Source of the DNA: Symbiodinium natans
Taxonomy: Eukaryota; Sar; Dinophyceae; Suessiales; Symbiodiniaceae
NCBI GenBank assembly: GCA_905221605.1
Contig: CAJNDS010002512.1
Coordinates: 624,360 to 688,359, forward strand
Reading direction: 5' to 3'
Length of the DNA stretch: 64,000 nucleotides
Shown one piece after another: positions 56,847 through 64,000 of the stretch (its first letter is position 1; each line of letters begins with the position of its first letter). The translations under genes and the position numbers were made by a program. The notes beneath the pieces were generated by a model. It was not told where the DNA came from and searched no databases. It saw only the letters and a program-made list of their open reading frames with translations.

Positions 56847-58777
56847 GTAAAGGCCAGCCTGGCGCGGGTGTATGCAGGTTTTGGGACTTGGGGTTCCAGG
56901 TCTAACCTGAAGTTCAGGGCTTGGTGTCCAGGATCTTGGGCTTCGAACTTCAACGTTGGGAGGACGTAGGCAGAGTTGGCCTTCCTAGAGTTCCGGTAAA
57001 TTCAATCCCCGCATAAGATCCCTCACCTGCGGTGTCAGGGTACCCCGAACACCTTGTCAGCCGACTCGTAGAACCCAAAACCTTTTTCTTAGTCCACGCG
57101 TTCATAACGAACTAACGAGCCTCGCCACCCTAGGCCCCCCCAGCCTCCACCTCCCAAAAGAGCAACCAACTTTCCCACCCCCGAGGGCACCAGCTATCAC
57201 AGGTCCCCTGCCCCCCCCCCCCCCCCATGAGCATTAGGCTGTCTTTTTTGCACCAACAAAATACTATGACTTGACTCTGAGGTCGCAGTGTAGTATCTGA
57301 TGAAGGGGAAAAAGACCTCATGGTAAAGATAACGCGTGAACTTATACTACAAGCACGGGCCAAACTTGAAATAGACAAGCCCCCGGAAAATGAATGAAAT
57401 ACATAATGCAGAAATAAATACAACATGAAGGAATTCTAGCCTTGTGTGATGTTGTTTATGTTTTTTGTTTTTTTTCATTTTCCGGGGCCGCGGGCATTCC
57501 GTCAATTGCTTTTGGGTGTATGATGTATGTGTTTTGGTTTTCCGCCCCCCCCCCCTCCCTCCCGGAATTCCGATGCTTTTTTTCCGATTCTTTTCGATTT
57601 TTTTTGAAATTTCCCCCCGCCACCCCCTAATTCCAGCGTTTTTTTTCGATTAGTGTTTTTGGTTTTGTTTGTTAGTTGAAAACACATATCAAATCCCACT
57701 TGCGTTCTAAGGAATATTTAGTATCATAACTACAGCACTTGGAACTGGAAATTCCCGGACTTTCCAGTGTTCGGAAGGGCCAATGTTATTAGCAAGAAAA
57801 GAACAAGCCGTGGCCAACCTTAGAGACAATAAGCACCTCCGCCTCGGGGGACATCCACATTGAGGAGTTAAAGTCACATCATGCTGTTGCTTTTTAAGCT
57901 TTGAAAGTAAGCATTTTGCTGGGGATGTCGGCCATCCCAGTTGTTGCAAAACTGGCCTTTTGTCTCCGTTTAGGATCCGCAGCTTACGTTGAGCCTCTCG
58001 GTCTCCCAGCAGGCTGCCAGGTATTCCTACGCTCGCTGCAGCAGCCGGGGGAATGGCTCCCGGTGCCTCGAAGGGTTTGAAAGCGTTCAGAATCGTTTAG
58101 GCGTGGCGGTCAGATTGGTAAGGTTTCCTGTGCCAGGCTTCAGATTCTTCACAGGTAAGGGCTGTCAGGGCTTCAGGGTCAACTATTGGCATAGGGTGAA
58201 GAAGTCGAGTTTTAGCGCAAAGTGGCGCAAAGCAGTGGAAATGGTCGGAGAGTTTCGTGTGGGGAAAGGGCATGTGGCCTACAACGATGGGTCTAGGTCC
58301 CGGGCAGTTGGCTTTCGATCCTGCAAGGAATCCCAGCAGTCCAGCATCAGAAAAGTATCATTAGTAAAGCACCATTATATCAGACGTCTGCTCTGGCGTA
58401 AGGACTACGAAATCAGACTTGCACGTCAGCAACAACAAACACAGCTTTTCAACTTTAGCAAACTATGCTAGTGGAGACATCGTCCAGGCGAGAAGCTACT
58501 GAAAGTAGCCCATGTTTCGGTCGTAAACGGTTGACATTTTTGTTGTCAGTTTATGATACCACTGCGAGGTGCTTCAAGACGCGATACCCTAATTTCTTCT
58601 ACACGTATACTGCACCGTTCCTACCAGTGTTTGGGAATTGCAGGAGGCAGGCGACCTTCTCTTAACAAGCTGCCAAGGCCATGGTACCTTGGTTCATCGC
58701 CAAGTTCTTGGGGAACTTTGTCATGGAGGATGGTCTGCGGTCTTGCACCGGGAGCCTGAGACAATGACAAGAAAGGA
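56847..58777. other. no gene assigned; AT-rich block with inverted repeat
   Basis: 57.23-57.73 kb is AT-rich with T-runs and C-runs (57191-57226, 57544-57558). CCCCGGAAAATGA (57381-57393) and its exact reverse complement (57475-57487) form a 13-bp inverted repeat. A 34-codon frame (57293-57397) reads EKDLMVKITRELILQARAKL and looks protein-like but AT-rich unlike the other exons. A 160-codon + frame at 57989-58471 has no domain and is not called. Confidence 0.45.
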
Positions 58778-58897
58778 ATGTTACTGGAAGGGCGGTTCTG
58801 CAATTTGTTAGTTCCTGCATGCCATGGCACGTTGGCCACCGGGCTTGTCGCAGAAGCATTCCAGGAATGTAAAAAACACTATGTATTTTCAAACGAG
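58778..58897 (+). CDS. coding-like island, unidentified
   Basis: Reads LEGRFCNLLVPACHGTLATG then LVAEAFQECKKHYVFSNE, ending before GTACGC, a good GT donor. Start not defined. No family recognised. Confidence 0.3.
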
Positions 58898-59028
58898 GTA
58901 CGCAGACTCTTTCCTCGCATTGTCACCAGAAAAACCCCTGCCCCTTCCCTCCCCTTCCACCTCCTCCTCCCTGCATTCTTGAGCACGCACGTAGGTTCGT
59001 AAGCTCCACGACAAAGATTCGAGCATCA

Positions 59029-59242
59029 GAGCCGGAGGATGCTTTTCCCTTGCTGTTCAACACCTTCAACACGGCGCGGGTCCCCATCTTTGGCCCCGAC
59101 AGCACGAGCCCCACAATCCCCTTCCAGCGCCCAACCTTATAAAGCTGCTTCGGTCGTGCGTCCTGATGCGTTCTTCGGTGCCCCAGTAACACTGAAGACC
59201 CAAATTGATCAGACAACCGGCCTCCAACAGCAAAGGTATTAC
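59029..59242 (+). CDS. two weak coding-like islands
   Basis: At 59032-59132 the frame reads PEDAFPLLFNTFNTARVPIF then GPDSTSPTIPF. At 59190-59239 it reads VTLKTQIDQTTGLQQQ, ending before GTATTA. The opposite strand over the first island is also open. Not recognised. Confidence 0.25.
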
Positions 59243-60670
59243 ACTGCCTGGTACTGGTTTGTCCTCGTGGCTTTGGGAGATACCATCAGCCGGCGTGTGC
59301 CAATGTACCTCTCCCTCACCAGCTCCTTGGCTCACAGTCCAGGGTGACTCCGGAGCGCTGCTTTGCGCCTGTGTAGAGCAGATTGTGAGTTTTGGCGGGT
59401 TTGCGAGGCTTCGGATCGGCGGCTCTTCTCTGGATTCAGGGCAATTTTGAGCATCTGGTTGAGCTTAAATGAAGAGGCTTGGACCTAGGATGGGCATGAG
59501 GGTCTTGAGGCCACTTGTCGTTCAAATTGGTAGGGTGTTAAGTTGAGGGGGAAGGCCCGCAGAACGCACTGGTCTTTGGTCTTGGGGCGTCTCCAGTGCT
59601 GCCGCACGACTTGGTCACTTGGGTGTAGTCTTAAAAAACCTATTCCCGAATCCTGCCCGTGTATCAGCACGCGAGTCTTGCAAACAGTTCAGAAAATCCC
59701 AAGCTAAGATTTCATCGCTGAGCAGCGCCCAAGCTCACCTGCCTCTCACATCCAGAATGTGTGTGCGCCTCACGATCCGTTAAGACGCTGGCGCCCTATC
59801 GTAAAGACGCTTCTAACTTCGCGGTCACACTTTTTCAGGCCACTATTTTCCAAGCGTCTTCGAGCCAGTTAAGCGGTAAAAGGGGTGCCTGTTCAGTAAG
59901 GTTCCAAGTTGAACAGAAATGCGGGCGTCTAGGTTCTACGCCCTTCGAAAGGCCTGCAAAACTCTTACCACCCAAACCGCGTGGCGTTCCGACTGCTTAG
60001 ATTGAAGGGTCAAAAGAGGTTTTGCTTAGCCATCTTAGCCCTGCTGAGCCCCACTCAATTGTAAAGGATTTCTGCATGTTCCGCATAAAGATGCTTTACT
60101 GTAAATAGGGTTGTTGAGTCGTTGACATCTGAAAGGTTCCAGATTCTCCAGGTGGTTCTTTGCTTTGGCACGAGGTTTAACAACTACTGCTGAATCTGGC
60201 AGCCTCAATAGTCCAAATGTTGAGATCCCAACTAAATCAGTCGCCACGCCGAAGCCTAAACCCTTCAAACCCTTCAACTATTGGTGGAGTAACGAAAACC
60301 TTCAATTCAAGATCAACAGCCTGAGCGACTAAAAGTCGGAGTAGCGAAGCAAAAGCTGTACCTAGCTATCAAATCGAAAGCCTTCCCAGATCTGTGTGCC
60401 CCTAGCCGAAGCCCCTAAAAACTGCCTGAGCTTCTACTCATGGAGGCTGGAACAGCTGGGCCTTGTGGATCGTGGTGTCCATTGTTCTCTGCATTGGAGG
60501 TTCACAGCTGAGCTTGAAAGCTCTCCCAATGGAGCGTGTTTGAGGGGTGAAAGGGGGGTTGGCTGAGAGCGCGTTGTCACGGGCGTAATATGGTAGAACA
60601 CTTTTGTGAGATCGCAACATCCGACTCCTGTTTTGGGAACAAGCGGCTTTGCACCTTCAGAGTGTAACAG

Positions 60671-60750
60671 GAGAGGCCCTCAACTTCTTGCTGCTTGCCA
60701 TTGTCACTGGCCTTGCGGCATTCATCGCGTACTTCGGAAATGGACACCTG
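60671..60750 (+). CDS. membrane-helix exon
   Basis: Reads EALNFLLLAIVTGLAAFIAY then FGNGHL, a clear transmembrane helix, ending before GTCGTC. Starting at 60671 (AG|G after AGTGTAACAG) it has phase 1, which would accept the last exon of the membrane protein gene at 56846; starting at 60661 it is phase 0. It may therefore be a later exon of that gene or a new one. Confidence 0.4.
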
Positions 60751-60876
60751 GTCGTCTTCAGAAACAATAGCTGAATAAGATTTCAAGACTGAAGGCTGAG
60801 GGCTGTGGTATCTTGTGGTGTCTGGCGGGTAGCGACTTCACGTGCCACGTTTGCTTGACTTTGCCGAACTTTGCAG

Positions 60877-61025
60877 AACAATGCCATGCTAGCGGTCCCC
60901 ATTCTTGAAATCCACGGATGATGTGGTATGACAAAGGACTGATTTACGGCCTGTCCGCCAAGTTCATTGATGCGAACATCCCTCCACAGCATCGATACAC
61001 AGCCTACAACTTGCTGCCTGTCTAA
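60877..61025 (+). CDS. coding-like island, unidentified
   Basis: After an excellent acceptor (CCGAACTTTGCAG) the frame reads NNAMLAVPILEIHG. A second frame from about 60919 reads MWYDKGLIYGLSAKF then IDANIPPQHRYTAYNLLPV. The two cannot be spliced together by a normal-sized intron (about 20 bp between edges), so either a frameshift is present or only one is real. Confidence 0.3.
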
Positions 61026-61221
61026 GGCTAAGGTGAATTTCAATCAGCACTTGAGTGTTCCGCAGTCAGTATCGACTTCCCATAAGTGAAAGTCGTGCAC
61101 AGCTTCCCAAGCACTTCCTAGGGATCTCTTGAGGTGGTGCTTTGCTGGCGACCTTGGTGGCTATGCTGGCCAGAGCAACTGGGCACACCTGGGCACAACA
61201 GGCAGCTCGTTGATTAAGCAG

Positions 61222-61376
61222 ACATTGCTTCCAGATGCGCAGGCAGCTTGTCCGTCCACATTGCTCAGCAAGTTTGCGAGGGCAGGCACTTCACGCGACT
61301 TGGTAGCCTTTGCCGTGTGTTTGCTGAACTCCTTCGATGTGACTAGACGTTCAGCAGCCATCAAATCACAAACCAG
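61222..61376 (+). CDS. well-bounded exon of an unidentified protein
   Basis: Bounded by TTAAGCAG and AACCAG|GTACGTG, a consensus donor. It reads TLLPDAQAACPSTLLSKFA then RAGTSRDLVAFAVCLLNSF and DVTRRSAAIKSQTR. It is one of the longest clean exons in the window, start phase 0, end phase 2. A helical, possibly solenoid protein; family not recognised. Confidence 0.45.
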
Positions 61377-61975
61377 GTACGTGTGCCATCAGAAGACGGC
61401 CTTTTCTTGGGACACCGCCAGGGAGTGGCAAGCGATTGCCTGGCCCGCTGGGCTCTTTTGAGCATGCCGTCGTTGCATTTGCTTGCGTTGTATCTGCACA
61501 GATTCCCCTGGTGTTTCCTGATCTGCACCGGGCGAACATAGAGTAGGTCAGTTTATTTGTCGGCCGTGGTTGGCTGCTTGCCATTGCTTGGATGGCAGAT
61601 GCAGCCTTGCCAGAAGCCGACTCGGCCCAATGCTCGACGTGCGTGCGTGCACGAGCTTTGCAACCCTGAAGCGAGGGAATGGTCTTCGGCTTCATTTCCG
61701 AACGGACGGGAAAATGCTTTGTCCTATCATGTCCTGCTACACTTCAGGCCACAGGCTGGTGCTTGAAGCACCTGCCTGCCCTTGATTTCTGGGAAAAGCG
61801 CGCCGAGAAAGTTGCATACTGCTTCCACCACAGATTATGCCCTTTCGAAGTAGAGGGGGCCAGCAGCTGCTTGCATGAGCCTCGCGCAGCCCTAAATGGC
61901 CTGTGTCCTGAAGTCAAAAAATCACCACCCGACGCATCGCAGAAGCTCCTGCGAGCCTCAAGGTTGCCCAACTCC

Positions 61976-62014
61976 AGATGCAAGTGCAGCGGCAGGCCTT
62001 GTGGCTGTTGAGAG
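61976..62014 (+). CDS. small exon-like island
   Basis: Between CCCAACTCCAG and GTTAGC, reading DASAAAGLVAVER. Helix-like. Too short to assign. Confidence 0.25.
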
Positions 62015-62269
62015 GTTAGCCTCCGGAGGCTTGATCCAGTGCCGGGTGTGCCCACAAGCATCGTCCCGACCATGCCTCATCCTAAACCCGCCACCATAAA
62101 CCAGACCGTAAGCCATAAATCTTGTAGGCAGCCTGAAATGCGGACTTCTTAATGCTCCGCAGGCAGCTTGATTCGAATTGCCACAAATTCCTGAGATTTG
62201 GGGTGTCACGATGGATGCAAAAGGGCGCCCTTGTGCTTTAGAACCGAACTCATTGTCAACTGATCACAG

Positions 62270-62510
62270 GCCGAGGAGAGTCCTCCGGCCAGGGCCCTGG
62301 GTGCAAAGCTTTTCCAGACTGTCTTCAAAGATCCGCCATGCCAGATGACTCATGCCCCGGTGGAGTTTCGTCTGGGATTGATCTTTCCCGAAGATACGCC
62401 TGGCGTGCAGTGTGCAGTGCGACATGGTCAACGATAGGCAGGCTTCACTAGAATTGCTATCAGAAGTGTTTGGCATGAGCATCCCGCAGATCACATCCAT
62501 GGCGCAATGA
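62270..62510 (+). CDS. two coding-like islands of an unidentified protein
   Basis: Island 1 (62270-62404) follows GATCACAG|G and reads RALGAKLFQTVFKDPPCQMT then HAPVEFRLGLIFPEDTPG, ending before GTGCAG. Island 2 (62438-62510) follows AG|G and reads QASLELLSEVFGMSIPQITS, ending in MAQ and a stop at 62508. They are too close for a normal intron (33 bp) and in different phases, so either an in-between frameshift exists or island 2 belongs to another transcript. The - strand is open across both (103 codons), which weakens the call. Confidence 0.35.
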
Positions 62511-63363
62511 GGGCACACAGTACCTGCCCTTTGCCAAGAGTTCGATGAAAGAAAGCGTGCGAAACGGATCAACACAGTACATCAAAAATGAGTTCTGGGG
62601 TTGCTTGATGCATTTGATAAGTGTTCGCATTTTTCATGTTATCGCGTGATCATAGTATCATCTCTCTCGTTTCGAAGCGTATTGCTTGCACTTCTGGAAG
62701 CAACATGGTTTTTTTTCCTTTGCTTATGTGTATATAAGGATTCAGATCATAAAGAGCAAACCGAACTTGGAAACGGTGCAAATATTCCTCTTTTGCTGTT
62801 GCTTTTTCTTTCGCGGCTTTTCACGAACTACTTCACAGATCGCCCCGCCAATGCATGAACGAAGAATTTGCCTGGAAGGGGCTATCTCTACAGGACAGAA
62901 TCTTGGCCGACCCTTTCGGCTGGTTTTGAGAATAAGTCTCCTCAAAACCGCGCAGTGCTTCGAAGCCCATTCATTCCTCAATGGTATCCGAGCGGAGTGC
63001 TGGTACAGCCATAATGGCTGCAGAAGGCCTCGGTTGCTCTAAGATGCCCGAAGTCCTGCACGCCCCATCCATACCAATATGATTGCCAATATGGTGCTGC
63101 CCACTGTTCCTGAGTCGTAGCCGCAAGAACACAAAGAAAGGTGCTGACCTCGCTTCCGGAGATGCGCATGGCCAGCGAGAGCTTTGAGGAGAGACCCATG
63201 TGCGTGACGTGTCGTGTTGTGTCAGAGTGTCACTGGGGGGCGCCAAACCCCCCGAAAGAGTGAGGAGCCTCCTCTCCACCCCCCCCTCCTGCCATCTGCG
63301 CCTGTACTTTGCCCCTGAATTTCACGTCAAACATCCCGCAAGTCCAAAGAAGTTGTTAGCCAG

Positions 63364-63648
63364 GATCATCGTCAAGAGCTCCAGCGTGCCTACAAGCATG
63401 AGCTGCCGGAAGCCCCGGCAACCACACCAGAGGGCGCCCACGATCTCTCGCTCAGTATGATGCAGGGTTCAGGCTCATGATAGACATCTCAGTTCGAGGC
63501 TTGTTGGCCACGTCCTTCTACCATCCCAGGCACGCTGTTCATGAAGCATACAAGAAGCAGCTGCGCACCCTCCAAGAGGCATTCCGGGAGGGAGAAGAGC
63601 GAGAAGAGCGAGAAGAGCCTGCTTCTGTGCGCTGCACAGAGCTGGTGT
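63364..63648 (+). CDS. two helical coding islands, unidentified
   Basis: Island 1 (63364-63466) reads DHRQELQRAYKHELPEAPAT then TPEGAHDLSLSMMQ. Island 2 (from about 63493 or 63530 to 63648) reads HAVHEAYKKQLRTLQEAFRE then GEEREEREEPASV, ending before GTGTAG. Both contain an (R/K)-x-x-L-Q/R helical pattern. Phase would match if 63467-63492 were an intron, but 26 bp is too short, so a frameshift or misread boundary is likely. The repeated GAAGAGCGA in island 2 gives the EER run. Confidence 0.35.
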
Positions 63649-63671
63649 AGGTTTTTTTCGGTGAAAGCTGG

Positions 63672-63983
63672 TTGGACTGCCTTGATCTCATCGTCATGTG
63701 TCCTCGCGACGGCGAGTATGGCTGGAATTTGCGACTGCGGCACCATTCCGCGTGTCCATACCCACAAATGGTCATCCTGCTGCAAAACCCTTGCAAATAT
63801 CTCGCAAATACTCGCAAGCAGGCGTTGAAGATGCGACCTCCTACGCCCACCCTGGAGAAGGCATTCAACAGGATTCATGGCCAGTTGGCTTCATGTGGCA
63901 GAATAGCTGTGCAAGCTGCGGATCTGATCATCTCCATGCAACCGGGGAACTGCTGGAATTGGTTATTTGGATCGAGAACTTAG
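63672..63983 (+). CDS. open frame at window end, uncertain
   Basis: An open + frame to a stop at 63981 includes EKAFNRIHGQLASCGRIAVQ then AADLIISMQPGN. A 129-codon - strand frame (63489-63878) covers most of it and is equally protein-like. Neither is recognised, so strand and reality are both uncertain. Confidence 0.25.
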   Translation: MDCLDLIVMCPRDGEYGWNLRLRHHSACPYPQMVILLQNPCKYLANTRKQALKMRPPTPTLEKAFNRIHGQLASCGRIAVQAADLIISMQPGNCWNWLFGSRT

Positions 63984-64000
63984 ACCTGCAGCTGTGCAAG

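Noticed and set aside
57989-58471. 160-codon + ORF
   Set aside because: Composition is Arg/Ser/Gln-rich without pattern and there are no homologous features I recognise.
1-64000. CRISPR arrays, tRNA, rRNA, bacterial-type operons
   Set aside because: No regularly spaced direct repeats, cloverleaf with box motifs, or rRNA core sequence was seen; the organism signals are eukaryotic.

Overview
The window reads as nuclear DNA of a dinoflagellate, most likely Symbiodiniaceae-like. The evidence is an interstitial array of TTTAGGG-type telomere repeat plus many degenerate copies. There are also numerous poly-C/poly-G and dinucleotide tracts, and short coding islands (roughly 45-150 bp) scattered in long non-coding DNA. 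Reading frames can be joined across introns only if GC and GA donors are accepted as well as GT, and acceptors are often AG|G. There is also a reverse-transcriptase remnant of a type I associate with dinoflagellate genomes. Almost no long intact ORF is a gene. Genes have to be read as chains of small exons with compatible phase. All coding chains I can support lie on the + strand; the only strong - strand coding signal is a decayed retroelement.

Layout. 0-13 kb is mostly featureless, with microsatellites, a possible J-domain exon (406-450), one isolated - strand coding-like ORF (4.7-5.3 kb) and a possible histone-fold exon (13.4 kb). 14.9-21.9 kb is a HEAT-repeat protein gene with at least eight exons, six of them joined in phase. 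24.4-26.5 kb holds four exons of a Major Facilitator Superfamily transporter, including the FGRRP motif. 26.7-29.0 kb carries a - strand retroelement remnant (RT core and a zinc-finger-like piece) with an unidentified + strand coding island inside it. 29-36 kb is low-information DNA with a 15-bp minisatellite and a MITE-like foldback. 36.2-37.9 kb is a second HEAT-type gene. 40-49 kb has unidentified helical coding islands, GA/CT arrays and a GC-rich islet. 51.9-53.0 kb holds helical/coiled-coil exons and a 211-bp tandem duplication. 53.16-53.49 kb is the 3' end of a GILT-like thiol reductase gene. 53.8-56.9 kb is a six-exon polytopic membrane protein gene; one predicted intron holds a head-to-head telomere-repeat array. 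57-64 kb has an AT-rich block and several unassigned coding islands.

The genes look functionally unrelated (HEAT scaffolds, transporters, a thiol reductase), as expected for a unidirectional dinoflagellate gene cluster rather than an operon or pathway. No rRNA, tRNA, CRISPR, bacterial-type promoter, or convincing spliced-leader relic was recognised. All gene models come from reading exons by eye. Exon edges are predictions, every gene is partial, and family names rest on motif recognition without database support.
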